Shown: positions 1 through 6,598, counted from the stretch's first letter. The stretch is DNA of 6,950 nt from Defluviitaleaceae bacterium (GCA_009787945.1 WQSI01000094.1:1-6950), one strand, 5' to 3'. A program made the numbers and translations. The notes: generated by a model not told the origin, from the letters alone.

Positions 1-143
1 AACATGCCCCAAGCCAGCACGCCCCACACAAGCCACAAAAACCAACCCTCCGTCAGCATTTGGGGGTTGGTAGCGTAGAAAAATATTGACACACCTAGCA
101 AAATCAACCGAAACGCCATTTTAAACAGATGGCGTTTTACCAT
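1..143 (-). CDS. Small membrane protein, N-terminal part only
   Basis: The reading frame opens with an ATG at 143-141, which overlaps the stop codon of the preceding nitroreductase gene (ATGGTAA), and stays open for 47 codons to the window edge. The start is basic (MVKRHLFKMAFR), followed by a hydrophobic stretch at about residues 11-24, a short polar turn containing TNPQMLTEG, and a second hydrophobic, Trp-rich stretch at about residues 34-47. This looks like a two-helix hairpin at the N-terminus of an integral membrane protein. A second ATG at 119-117 (residue 9) is possible; neither start has a strong Shine-Dalgarno sequence, so translational coupling to the upstream gene is likely. I do not recognise the family. 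The stop overlap and shared strand suggest it is the third gene of the relA-nitroreductase transcript. The call rests on frame, hydrophobicity pattern and context only. Confidence 0.55.
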   Translation of the reverse strand, partial: MVKRHLFKMAFRLILLGVSIFFYATNPQMLTEGWFLWLVWGVLAWGM

Positions 144-637
144 TTTTCTTGATGTATACGGGTTTCATCAAATGTATCCACAGGCTCAAGGGGTTGATGG
201 GGATGACCTAGCGCAATCATAGAAAACGCGGTTATGTGTTCGGGCAGCCCAAATAATTTCTGGCAACTCTCTACACGTTTTTCCATTGGATACATGCCAA
301 GCCACACAGCACCAAGCCCCAAATCCATAGCTTTTATTAGGATGTTTTGTGTGGCGGCAGAACAGTCTTGCGTCCACCAATCCCACGCTTTTGCCCGCTG
401 TCTGTTGCCGCAAACCAAAATGGCACAATCTGCTTTTTTCAGCATCTCTGCATATTCATGCCAATTTGTAACGCTTGACAAAATACTTTTATCACGCACA
501 ACAATAAAATCCCATGGTTGTTGATTAAAAGCGGACGGCGCGCGCATGGCAGAGCGCAAAAGCTCCTTAATATCCTCATTTGACACAGGTTGGTCTGTAA
601 AATTCCGTATACTTCTTCTGTTTAGAATTGCATCCAT
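137..637 (-). CDS. Nitroreductase family FMN-dependent oxidoreductase
   Basis: This 166-residue protein matches the nitroreductase fold family, small cytoplasmic homodimeric FMN enzymes that use NAD(P)H to reduce nitroaromatics, quinones, enals or related compounds; the physiological substrate is usually unknown and cannot be read here. Visible hallmarks are the N-terminal RRSIRNF (residues 7-13), whose arginines contact the FMN phosphate, APSAFNQQPW (33-42), the other FMN-binding segment, GLGAVWLGMYP (107-117), and the C-terminal ALGHPHQ (142-148). The length is typical of the short members. The start is supported by GGAGG at 648-644, six bases before the ATG. It lies 25 bases downstream of relA on the same strand, with no terminator or promoter between, so it is probably co-transcribed with relA. 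Its stop codon overlaps the start of the next gene. The family call is secure; a specific function is not. Confidence 0.92.
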   Translation of the reverse strand: MDAILNRRSIRNFTDQPVSNEDIKELLRSAMRAPSAFNQQPWDFIVVRDKSILSSVTNWHEYAEMLKKADCAILVCGNRQRAKAWDWWTQDCSAATQNILIKAMDLGLGAVWLGMYPMEKRVESCQKLFGLPEHITAFSMIALGHPHQPLEPVDTFDETRIHQEKW

Positions 638-662
638 GTTTTTCCTCCAAATACAAGTTGAT

Positions 663-2939
663 TTAATTTAGCTTCCTATCAATTTCATTAACGCCCTTTA
701 GTGACAACAGGCGATTGCTGGCTTTTTCCAAGGTTTCGCGGTTGTCCACTTCCAAAGCCACGGTGCAAACCACATCTCCGCCAGAATAACCCCCGTTTAT
801 CGCCTTAATGTCGATTTCCATTTTGGAAAACACATCAACAATTTGTTGGAGATACTTCATAGAGTCACAATAAATTTTCATTGTGGCTGTGAAACGGTTG
901 CTTTCTAGGGTTTGCTTGTTCCATTCTACCTCAATTAGCCGCCTTTTGTTTTCTTCGGAAATATTGCGTATTGTGGCGCAACCAACCCTGTGAACGGCAA
1001 TACCTCTGCCTTTTGTCACATAACCGATAATGTCATCCCCCGGAATGGGGTTGCAGCATTTAGAGAAATGGGTCGCCAAACCGCTGTCCCCTTGGATAAC
1101 AATTGCTCCGCGGGTGTGGCGGTATTCTTGTCCACGGGTATTTTTGTTAATCGCCTCTAAAATTTCCTTCGTGTCTACGGTTTCTGGGTTAAGCTCTTGG
1201 TAAACCTCATGAAGCCTGTTGATAACGCTGATTTCGCTTATTGTGCCCCGTCCGACGGCGGCGCAAAGGGTGTCAAAATCGTTCATGGAAAAACGAGAGA
1301 GAGCCAACCTTTCCCCTTGTGGCGTGTGCAGGGCGGCAAAGGTGAAGCCCTTGCGCTTTGCGGCTCGCTCTAATAGCTCTTTGCCTTTTGTTAAGCTAAT
1401 CTCTTTATCTTCCTGCCTTTGCCATTGACGAATTTTGGTTTTAGCCTGGGTGGTTTTAGCCATTTTAAGCCATTCATCAGTTGGACCTTTTGCGTTTGGT
1501 GATGTTTCGATTTCTACTAAATCACCATTTCTTAGCACAGTTCCAATTTTTACCATCTTGCCGTTAACCTTTGCTCCAGTCATCTTGTTGCCCACGGCAG
1601 AGTGAACAGCATACGCAAAGTCGATGCAGGTAGCCCCTGCAGGCAAAGGCTTCATCTGCTGCTGCGGGGTGTAACAATAAACCCATTCGGCATGAATGTT
1701 CAGGCTTTCCTTCAGCAAAGGCAAAAACTCGTCATTATCAGGGTTTTCCCTTTGCAATTCTAAAATCCCAGCAAGCCATGCCAGCTTTTCGTCACCGCTG
1801 TCCTGCCCTGTAGCGCCCTCTTTATATTTCCAGTGAGCGGCAACACCGCGCTCTGCTTCTTTGTGCATGTCCTCTGTGCGAATTTGCACTTCAAAAGGCT
1901 CGCTATCAGGCCCCCACAGTACATTGTGAATAGACTGGTATCCGTTGCCCTTGGGGTTGCTGATATAATCCTTAAAAGTATCAGGCATGGGGGTGTAAGC
2001 TCCGTTGACAATACCAAGCACACGCCAACAGTCCTCTTTGCTTTTAACAATCACCCGAACCGCAAATAAATCAAGGATTTCGTCTAAGTCCTTTTCCTTG
2101 TTGTTCATTTTTTTGTAGATGGAGAAAAAGTGCTTCGGACGACCTTTAACTTGCCCGAAAATCCCATCTTCATGTAGGCGCATCCTCAATGTTCCAACAA
2201 TATCTTCCATATATTCTGTCCGTTTGTTAAGTTTCATGCCCACTTTGTCTTTTACCATTTGGAAGTTTTCGGGGTCATAATATTTAAACGCCAAATCTTC
2301 CATTTCACGGCGCAGACTGGTAACCCCTAAACGCCCAGCCAATGGGGCATAAATCTCCAGAGATTCTTTTGCAATGCGCCGTTGATTTTCAGGGGGCATG
2401 GCAGATAATGTCCGTAAATTGTGTACCCTGTCTGCCAACTTAATCAAAACCACACGAATGTCGTCAGCCATTGCCAAAAACATTTTGCGGTAATTATTTG
2501 CCTGTTCTTCTGCCCTATCCCTATCATCTCCGCGGGTTTTGACCTTCTTGGCTTCTTCTTCGCTTTGTGACTTTTCCTTGCGCCGCTCCCTGCGTATAAC
2601 TTTTAGCTTGGTAACGCCATCAACAAGGCTTGCCACCTCGCTTCCGAACATTTCAACCAAATCTTCTTGAGTGTAATGAGTATCTTCCACCACATCATGT
2701 AAAATTCCTGCGGTTATGGTTTCGCGGTCCACCTCAAGCTCGGCTAAAATGGCGGCAACCTCCAAAGGATGTATGATATATGGCTCTCCAGAACGGCGCA
2801 GCTGCCCCTCGTGGGCATCCTTCGCCAATTTATAAGCCCTTGCAACCATCGTAAAGTCAGAGGAGGGTCGATAAGTCTGCATTTTTTTTATAAGAGCCTT
2901 AAAAATTCTGTCACCTTCATCTCCATTAGCCTTGTACAT
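663..2939 (-). CDS. relA: Bifunctional (p)ppGpp synthetase/hydrolase (Rel)
   Basis: Rel makes (p)ppGpp by transferring pyrophosphate from ATP to GDP or GTP on starved ribosomes, and hydrolyses it when starvation ends. The 758 residues carry the full long-RSH architecture. The HD hydrolase has H57, H81-D82, catalytic E85-D86 in HDVVEDT, and D170 in LIKLADRVHNLRT. The synthetase (about 240-375) has GRPKHFFSIYKKM (266-278), D290, GNGYQSIH (331-338) and E350 in EVQIRT. TGS follows at about 416-478, then a helical region, a Cys-containing domain with KCCNPIPGD (627-635), H650 and C654, and a C-terminal ACT domain (about 684-757). With all metal and catalytic residues present, both activities are expected. 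Two oddities: HD and the distal Asp are about 22 residues further apart than in Streptococcus Rel, owing to a charged insertion around 113-146, and the RFKD motif reads TFKD (321-324). GGGGAGG at 2950-2944 supports the start. Its own promoter lies just upstream; the nitroreductase follows after 25 bases. Confidence 0.98.
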   Translation of the reverse strand: MYKANGDEGDRIFKALIKKMQTYRPSSDFTMVARAYKLAKDAHEGQLRRSGEPYIIHPLEVAAILAELEVDRETITAGILHDVVEDTHYTQEDLVEMFGSEVASLVDGVTKLKVIRRERRKEKSQSEEEAKKVKTRGDDRDRAEEQANNYRKMFLAMADDIRVVLIKLADRVHNLRTLSAMPPENQRRIAKESLEIYAPLAGRLGVTSLRREMEDLAFKYYDPENFQMVKDKVGMKLNKRTEYMEDIVGTLRMRLHEDGIFGQVKGRPKHFFSIYKKMNNKEKDLDEILDLFAVRVIVKSKEDCWRVLGIVNGAYTPMPDTFKDYISNPKGNGYQSIHNVLWGPDSEPFEVQIRTEDMHKEAERGVAAHWKYKEGATGQDSGDEKLAWLAGILELQRENPDNDEFLPLLKESLNIHAEWVYCYTPQQQMKPLPAGATCIDFAYAVHSAVGNKMTGAKVNGKMVKIGTVLRNGDLVEIETSPNAKGPTDEWLKMAKTTQAKTKIRQWQRQEDKEISLTKGKELLERAAKRKGFTFAALHTPQGERLALSRFSMNDFDTLCAAVGRGTISEISVINRLHEVYQELNPETVDTKEILEAINKNTRGQEYRHTRGAIVIQGDSGLATHFSKCCNPIPGDDIIGYVTKGRGIAVHRVGCATIRNISEENKRRLIEVEWNKQTLESNRFTATMKIYCDSMKYLQQIVDVFSKMEIDIKAINGGYSGGDVVCTVALEVDNRETLEKASNRLLSLKGVNEIDRKLN

Positions 2940-2974
2940 AAAACCTCCCCTTTCCTTAAAAATGAAATTTCCTT

Positions 2975-3003
2975 ATTTTAACACAGATTAAGCAGAATAA
3001 CAA
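2975..3003 (-). promoter_or_regulatory. SigA-type promoter for relA
   Basis: Read on the minus strand, TTGTTA (3003-2998) is followed after exactly 17 bases by TAAAAT (2980-2975), with TG one base before the -10 (extended -10). The predicted start of transcription is near 2968, giving a leader of roughly 28 bases that contains the relA Shine-Dalgarno sequence. The -35 differs from consensus at two positions, so moderate strength is expected. This is a sequence match only. Confidence 0.7.
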
Positions 3004-3021
3004 GCCCCTTTGTCGAAAAAT

Positions 3022-3050
3022 TTGACTTTCGGCGTCATATGTGATATATT
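3022..3050 (+). promoter_or_regulatory. SigA-type promoter for the GNAT-peptidase pair
   Basis: TTGACT (3022-3027), a 17-base spacer, then TATATT (3045-3050) preceded by TGA, an extended -10. Each hexamer is one base from consensus. Transcription should begin near 3056-3058. The -35 box lies 18 bases from the -35 box of the divergent relA promoter, so the two polymerase sites are packed closely and may influence each other. The site also decides the start of the gene downstream. Confidence 0.8.
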
Positions 3051-3064
3051 ATGATGAAGAAGCG

Positions 3065-3072
3065 AAGGGGGT
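3065..3072 (+). promoter_or_regulatory. Ribosome binding site fixing the GNAT start at 3081
   Basis: AAGGGGGT differs from the ideal AAGGAGGT at one position and lies eight bases before the ATG at 3081. The longer in-frame ATGs at 3051 and 3054 lie directly after the -10 box, upstream of or at the expected transcription start, and have no ribosome binding site. This supports 3081. Confidence 0.75.
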
Positions 3073-3080
3073 CACAACAA

Positions 3081-3521
3081 ATGGATGATTTTATTGAGTT
3101 GATTTATATAATGCCCAGTCAGCCAACAGAAAAACCTAAGGCGGACATTAGCATAATTACTGATTATGACCAGAGATATTTGGGAATTATAAGCAGAATT
3201 TTTAAAAAACGAATGAGGGTTAATGACTTAAATGACATTTTAGACGCAGGAGGCAATATTGCGGCTTATTGGCATAAAGGAAGGCTGGTTGGGGCTTTGG
3301 TTTGGACTTGGAGCGAGGATGGAGGCGAAATTCTTCATATCGGCTTTAAAAAGAAACTTCGAGGAAAGGGCTTTGGCGGGGTTTTAATGAACTATGCAAT
3401 TTACATAATAAGCACGAAAGATGATTATATTGGCGGGTTGCCCTTCGGGGTCAAAGTGGGGGGTAATGCCCAAGCTTTCTTTGAAAAATACGGCTTTAGC
3501 AGGATGTTAACGCAGGTCTAA
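3081..3521 (+). CDS. GNAT family N-acetyltransferase
   Basis: A 146-residue protein of the GCN5-related acetyltransferase fold, which transfers an acetyl group from acetyl-CoA to an amine on a small molecule, peptide or protein. The acetyl-CoA pyrophosphate-binding motif A is clear as LRGKGFGG (residues 93-100, the Q/RxxGxG/A pattern) at the start of a helix, after a beta strand with EILHIGF. Motif B is GNAQAFFEKYGF (128-139). The N-terminal half, with the strand pair AAYWHKGRLVGALVW (61-75), fits the usual first strands. The fold is complete although the protein is at the short end of the family. The substrate cannot be read from sequence. The frame could start 10 codons earlier, but promoter and ribosome binding site positions favour 3081. 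The M15 peptidase gene follows after 25 bases without a terminator, so the two are likely co-transcribed; a cell-wall role for this enzyme would be a guess. Confidence 0.88.
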   Translation: MDDFIELIYIMPSQPTEKPKADISIITDYDQRYLGIISRIFKKRMRVNDLNDILDAGGNIAAYWHKGRLVGALVWTWSEDGGEILHIGFKKKLRGKGFGGVLMNYAIYIISTKDDYIGGLPFGVKVGGNAQAFFEKYGFSRMLTQV

Positions 3522-3546
3522 TTCATTTTAAACAAAGGAGTTACAT

Positions 3547-4395
3547 ATGAAAAAACTAATGATAACCTTGTCCATTGTAGGGCTGACCCTAGTTGCAGTG
3601 GTGGCACTAATCCTATTTTTGCCTGAATTTCCAGGCTTTTTTGCGGCAGACACAGGTTCGCAAACGGCGATATTATCGCCAAATATACCGCCAGCTGCAA
3701 GTCCGCCTGCTCAATTAGCCGAAGCGGATGAGCCAGATGACTATGAAGAGTACATACCACAAACAATACATGATTTTCTGGCGCAAAACCCATTTCCTGA
3801 GGGGTTTGTGGCGGACAATTCTGCCCTGCCCTGGTATTTAAAGCTTGTAAACCGCTACAATGCCATAGATGAGGATTTCGATATAGCGGTGGTTTATGTT
3901 GAGGGTGTCAACTTTGAAGAAAGGGCAGCCCAGCCCTTCGTAGCAATGCTTGAATATGCCCGCGAATTAGGACTTGACCTTGTTGCTTTTTCGGGCTATC
4001 GCGGCATGGAACACCAACAGCGGCTTTTTGACAACCAAATGCAACGTAACCGCAACGAAGGTTTGAGCGAAGAGGATGCCTTTGAAGCCTCCCGCCGTGT
4101 GGTGGCATACCCAGGCACGAGTGAGCATAACTTGGGGCTTGCCCTTGATATGGCTGTTCGTGGGCAATATACCCTTTGGGGGGCTTTCGCCTACACAGAT
4201 GAAGGCATTTGGGTGGCAAACAACGCCCACCGTTTCGGCTTCATTTTGCGCTATCCCTACCACAAACAGCACATAACCAACATCATCTACGAACCATGGC
4301 ATTTCCGCTATGTTGGAGAATACCATGCCACATTTATGTTTGAAAATGATGTTGTGTTGGAAGAGTACATATTTTGGCTGCAAAACAAACAATAA
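3547..4395 (+). CDS. M15 family D-Ala-D-Ala carboxypeptidase (VanY/DacB-like)
   Basis: A 282-residue zinc peptidase expected to trim the terminal D-Ala from peptidoglycan stem peptides outside the membrane. Residues 1-3 are MKK and about 4-25 form one hydrophobic helix; there is no lipobox and no clear signal peptidase site, so it may stay as an N-terminal anchor. A Pro- and acid-rich linker (about 45-72) leads to the catalytic domain (about 95-262). M15B hallmarks are FSGYRGMEHQ (148-157; R152 is the usual substrate-carboxylate contact), the zinc motif TSEHNLGLALD (191-201, ligands H194 and D201), and EPWH (249-252) with catalytic E249 and third ligand H252. All key residues are present. AAAGGAG at 3534-3540, six bases before the ATG, supports the start. 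VanY takes its name from glycopeptide-resistance clusters, but no vanH, vanA, vanX, vanR or vanS lies here, so a housekeeping wall-maturation role is more likely. No terminator follows; some readthrough into rplM is possible. Confidence 0.92.
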   Translation: MKKLMITLSIVGLTLVAVVALILFLPEFPGFFAADTGSQTAILSPNIPPAASPPAQLAEADEPDDYEEYIPQTIHDFLAQNPFPEGFVADNSALPWYLKLVNRYNAIDEDFDIAVVYVEGVNFEERAAQPFVAMLEYARELGLDLVAFSGYRGMEHQQRLFDNQMQRNRNEGLSEEDAFEASRRVVAYPGTSEHNLGLALDMAVRGQYTLWGAFAYTDEGIWVANNAHRFGFILRYPYHKQHITNIIYEPWHFRYVGEYHATFMFENDVVLEEYIFWLQNKQ

Positions 4396-4439
4396 GTTAT
4401 AAAATATATAAAATAATTCGGTATTTTGCAAATTTAGGG

Positions 4440-4468
4440 TTGACACGAAGCCGCCCCCGTGGTATAAT
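4440..4468 (+). promoter_or_regulatory. Consensus SigA promoter for rplM-rpsI
   Basis: TTGACA (4440-4445), exactly 17 bases, then TATAAT (4463-4468): both hexamers are perfect, and TGG directly before the -10 makes it an extended -10 as well. Most of the stretch from 4396 to about 4437 is A and T, with runs such as AAAATATATAAAATAATT, and could act as an UP element for the polymerase alpha subunits. This is the strongest promoter in the window, as expected for ribosomal proteins. Transcription should start near 4474-4476, at the base of the leader stem. Confidence 0.93.
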
Positions 4469-4473
4469 TCGTA

Positions 4474-4530
4474 TTTGGTGACCGCAAGTCGCTCCGTAGG
4501 AGAGCCGACACAGGTTGATAACTACCAAAG
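4474..4530 (+). promoter_or_regulatory. L13 leader: structured 5' UTR of rplM-rpsI
   Basis: The segment can fold into a closed domain. TTTGGT (4474-4479) pairs with ACCAAA (4524-4529) as the closing stem. Inside, GTCG (4488-4491) pairs with CGAC (4506-4509) and CTCC (4492-4495) with GGAG (4499-4502), leaving a three-base bulge (4503-4505) and a GTA loop. Conserved-looking single-stranded segments GGTGACCGCA and GACACAGGTTGATAACTACC flank the hairpin. Position, size and these segments fit the L13 leader of Bacillota, a putative autoregulatory element thought to bind L13 and lower rplM-rpsI expression when the protein is in excess. I assigned it from memory of the motif and from the pairing, not by a covariance search. 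After the domain there is no GC hairpin with a U-run, and the ribosome binding site (GGAAG, 4551-4555) is not obviously sequestered. Confidence 0.75.
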
Positions 4531-4561
4531 AAGATATATTTGTTAAGAAAGGAAGTTTGAA

Positions 4562-5014
4562 ATGCGACAAACAACAATCACCAAACCCGCAGACATTAAA
4601 AGGCAGTGGTTTGTGGTGGATGCAGAGGGCAAAACCCTTGGTCGTCTTGCTACAGAGGTCGCCAAAGTTTTGCGCGGTAAGCACAAGCCAACCTATCAGC
4701 CCCATGCTGACAACGGCGACCATGTTATCGTCATCAATGCGGAGAAAGTCCATTTAAGCGGCAACAAAATGGACCAAAAAGAGTATTTCCGCCACACTGG
4801 CTACATGGGCGGTCAAAAGCACATTCCAATCAAAGTAATGCTTGAGAAAAAGCCAACCGAGGTATTTTCCTTAGCTGTTAAAGGGATGTTGCCAAAAAAT
4901 GTTATAGGCAGAAAAATGTTCCGCCGCCTGCATGTTTATGCAGGGGCAGAGCATGAAAATCAAGCACAAAAACCAGAAGTCTTGGAATTTTATTCCAAAG
5001 GCATTAAGTATTAG
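4562..5014 (+). CDS. rplM: Large ribosomal subunit protein L13 (uL13)
   Basis: L13 is a primary 23S rRNA-binding protein needed early in 50S assembly. The 150-residue product follows the family closely: WFVVDAEGKTLGRLATEVA (16-34), LRGKHKPTYQPHADNGDHV (37-55), INAEKVHLSGNKMDQK (58-73), the YFRHTGYMGG strand (75-84), VKGMLPKNVIGRKMFRRLHVY (about 106-126) and AEHENQAQKPE near the C-terminus. The length is a few residues above the usual 142-148 through a slightly extended tail (EFYSKGIKY). The start has GGAAG at 4551-4555, six bases upstream. Expression is driven by the consensus promoter and leader just upstream. The TAG stop sits inside the ribosome binding site of rpsI, so the two genes are tightly linked, in the conserved rplM-rpsI order. 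Confidence 0.98.
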   Translation: MRQTTITKPADIKRQWFVVDAEGKTLGRLATEVAKVLRGKHKPTYQPHADNGDHVIVINAEKVHLSGNKMDQKEYFRHTGYMGGQKHIPIKVMLEKKPTEVFSLAVKGMLPKNVIGRKMFRRLHVYAGAEHENQAQKPEVLEFYSKGIKY

Positions 5015-5028
5015 GAGGAGGACAAATT

Positions 5029-5421
5029 ATGGCTGGAGCTAGATATTATGGCACAGGACGCAGAAAGTCCTCTGTTGCTAGAGTTTACATTATGCCAGGA
5101 AATGGCAAAATTACAATCAACAAGCGTGACATGGATGATTATTTCGGGCTTGAAACCCTTAAAATCATCGTTAAGCAGCCTTTGGAGCTTACAGGGCTTG
5201 CAAGCAAGTTTGACGTGAAGGTAAACGTCCACGGCGGCGGTTTCACTGGTCAAGCTGGTGCAATTCGCCACGGCATCACCCGCGCTTTGCTAGAAGCAGA
5301 TGCAGAGTTGCGCCCAACCCTTAAAAAAGCGGGCTACCTAACCCGCGACCCAAGAATGAAAGAGCGTAAGAAGTACGGTCTTAAAAAAGCCCGTCGTGCG
5401 CCACAATTCTCTAAGAGATAA
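5029..5421 (+). CDS. rpsI: Small ribosomal subunit protein S9 (uS9)
   Basis: S9 sits in the head of the 30S subunit, and its C-terminal tail reaches the anticodon stem of P-site tRNA. The 130-residue protein shows ARYYGTGRRKSSVARVYI near the N-terminus, the NVHGGGFTGQAGAIRHGITRAL core (about 66-87), LTRDPRMKERKKYGLKKAR, and the invariant basic end RRAPQFSKR with the terminal Arg that touches tRNA. Length and sequence are typical. The ribosome binding site AGGAGGAGGA (5013-5022) is near perfect and overlaps the rplM stop codon; the ATG follows after six bases. It is the last gene of the operon, with an intrinsic terminator just downstream. Confidence 0.98.
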   Translation: MAGARYYGTGRRKSSVARVYIMPGNGKITINKRDMDDYFGLETLKIIVKQPLELTGLASKFDVKVNVHGGGFTGQAGAIRHGITRALLEADAELRPTLKKAGYLTRDPRMKERKKYGLKKARRAPQFSKR

Positions 5422-5430
5422 TGGAATTTT

Positions 5431-5466
5431 AAACCCCCAACTGATTGGTTGGGGGTTTTTGTTTTT
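5431..5466 (+). terminator. Rho-independent terminator after rpsI
   Basis: AAACCCCCAAC (5431-5441) and GTTGGGGGTTT (5448-5458) form a perfect 11 bp stem around a six-base loop, and the 3' arm runs into TTTTTGTTTTT. It starts 10 bases after the rpsI stop. The convergent rmuC gene ends at 5471. Read on the minus strand, the same hairpin is followed only by TTTAAAATT, so it may also end rmuC transcripts, but less efficiently. Confidence 0.95.
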
Positions 5467-5470
5467 AACT

Positions 5471-6598
5471 TTATTCCATATCAATGTTTGACGAAGTGTT
5501 GATTTCATCAATTTCCTCTACGTTCCGCAGGGCGCGGTTGATGGCTTTTGTGCGGGTTTCTGCCAGCTCGCCCATGGTTTTGTCCACGGTTTGCAGTTGC
5601 TTGCGGGCTTTGTCGAGAACATCAGCAAACTTGCCAAACTGGACTTTTACAACTTGCAAAACGTCCATAACCTCTTGGCTTCGTTTTTCGATGTTTAGGG
5701 TGTTGAAGCCCATTTGCAGGGACATTAAAAAGGCAGACAGAGTGCTTGCGCCCACGGCTGTTATATTATATTTGTCACGCAGCTCTTCAAAAAGGGCAGC
5801 GTTTTGCACTACTTCGGCATAAAGGCCCTCTGTGGGCAGAAACATTAGGGCGAAGTTGGTGGTTTTTGGGGGTAATATGTACTTTTCGTGGATGGTTTTG
5901 GCTTCGTTGCGTATGCGGGCTGCCAGGGCTTTGCGGGCAAGGTCAATTTCTGCCTTATCTTCCGCGTCAAGAAGGCGGTTATAGTCCTCTATGGGGAACT
6001 TGCTGTCAATTGGCAGAAGCAGAGGTTCGTCGCCATTACCAGGCAGTTTTACGGCAAATTCCACCCGTCTGCCTGCCACGATTTCGGCATTGGTTTCATA
6101 TTGGGAAGGGGCGAGGATGTCGCTTAGCAACTTTTCTAAGCGAACCTCCCCGTATGTTCCTCGCTCCTTCACGTTGATAAGGGCGTTTCTAAGGCTTTTA
6201 GCGTCTGCCGCCAGGTTTTTCATCTCCCCAAGCCCCTGTTGGACGCTGTCCAGTTGTTTGCTGACCAGCTCAAAAGACTGGGAAAGGCGGGTTTCCAAGG
6301 TTTTTTGCAACTTTTCGTCAACAATGCCTTGCATTTGCTCCAGCCGCTTTTCGTTGCTGTCTTGCAATGCCTTCATTCTGGTTTCTATTGTGGTGTTGGT
6401 CTGGTTGCTGGTGGATTGGAGGGTGGCGTTAATGCTCTCCTGTATAACGGCAAAACGGCGGAATTGCTCCGTTGCCTGTTGGTTTAGCAGGGTGGTGATT
6501 TCATCTGTTGGCGGCTTGCGCCTAGCTAAAAGCTGTAAGATAATTACAATAATTAGTAACAAAATCACAGCGATGATTAGTATTGTTTGCATATCCAT
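5471..6598 (-). CDS. rmuC: DNA recombination protein RmuC
   Basis: RmuC family proteins limit inversions and recombination at short inverted repeats; the domain is a predicted PD-(D/E)XK nuclease fold, tied to the membrane by an N-terminal helix. Here residues 4-24 form one strongly hydrophobic helix followed by ARRK, then a long, probably coiled-coil region (about 35-145) rich in Glu, Gln, Lys and Leu. The RmuC domain covers about 147-335: GTYGEVRLEKLL (147-158, with E151 and E155), RRVEFAVKLPG (177-187), the putative catalytic PIDSKFPIEDY (196-206, D198 and K200), and FLPTEGLYAEV (253-263). At the position where many RmuC proteins have RPD, this one has RVE (E180), an acidic variant that should still serve a nuclease-like site. 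The 375-residue length is normal. The ATG overlaps the stop of the kinase gene (TAATG), with GGAGGGAG at 6618-6611, 12 bases upstream, which fits coupled translation. Confidence 0.95.
   Translation of the reverse strand: MDMQTILIIAVILLLIIVIILQLLARRKPPTDEITTLLNQQATEQFRRFAVIQESINATLQSTSNQTNTTIETRMKALQDSNEKRLEQMQGIVDEKLQKTLETRLSQSFELVSKQLDSVQQGLGEMKNLAADAKSLRNALINVKERGTYGEVRLEKLLSDILAPSQYETNAEIVAGRRVEFAVKLPGNGDEPLLLPIDSKFPIEDYNRLLDAEDKAEIDLARKALAARIRNEAKTIHEKYILPPKTTNFALMFLPTEGLYAEVVQNAALFEELRDKYNITAVGASTLSAFLMSLQMGFNTLNIEKRSQEVMDVLQVVKVQFGKFADVLDKARKQLQTVDKTMGELAETRTKAINRALRNVEEIDEINTSSNIDME

Noticed and set aside
41..71. Inverted repeat ACCAACCC (41-48) and GGGTTGGT (64-71), resembling part of the rpsI terminator stem
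   Set aside because: It lies inside the open reading frame of the partial membrane protein, has a long loop and no adjacent T-run, so a terminator or attachment site is not supported.
177..187. Residues 177-187 of RmuC (RRVEFAVKLPG) as a sign of a dead nuclease, because the usual RPD is missing
   Set aside because: The coordinates here are residues of RmuC. The acidic residue is kept as Glu, the DSK pair is present, and I recall this VEF form as common in one RmuC subgroup, so it looks like a family variant.
3547..4395. Possible vancomycin-resistance cluster because of the VanY-like peptidase
   Set aside because: No vanH, vanA, vanX, vanR or vanS homologue is present, and the neighbours are an acetyltransferase and ribosomal protein genes.
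3967..4446. A long minus-strand reading frame across the M15 peptidase gene
   Set aside because: It is antisense to a protein with every M15 catalytic residue in place, has no recognisable domain, and would run into the rplM promoter.
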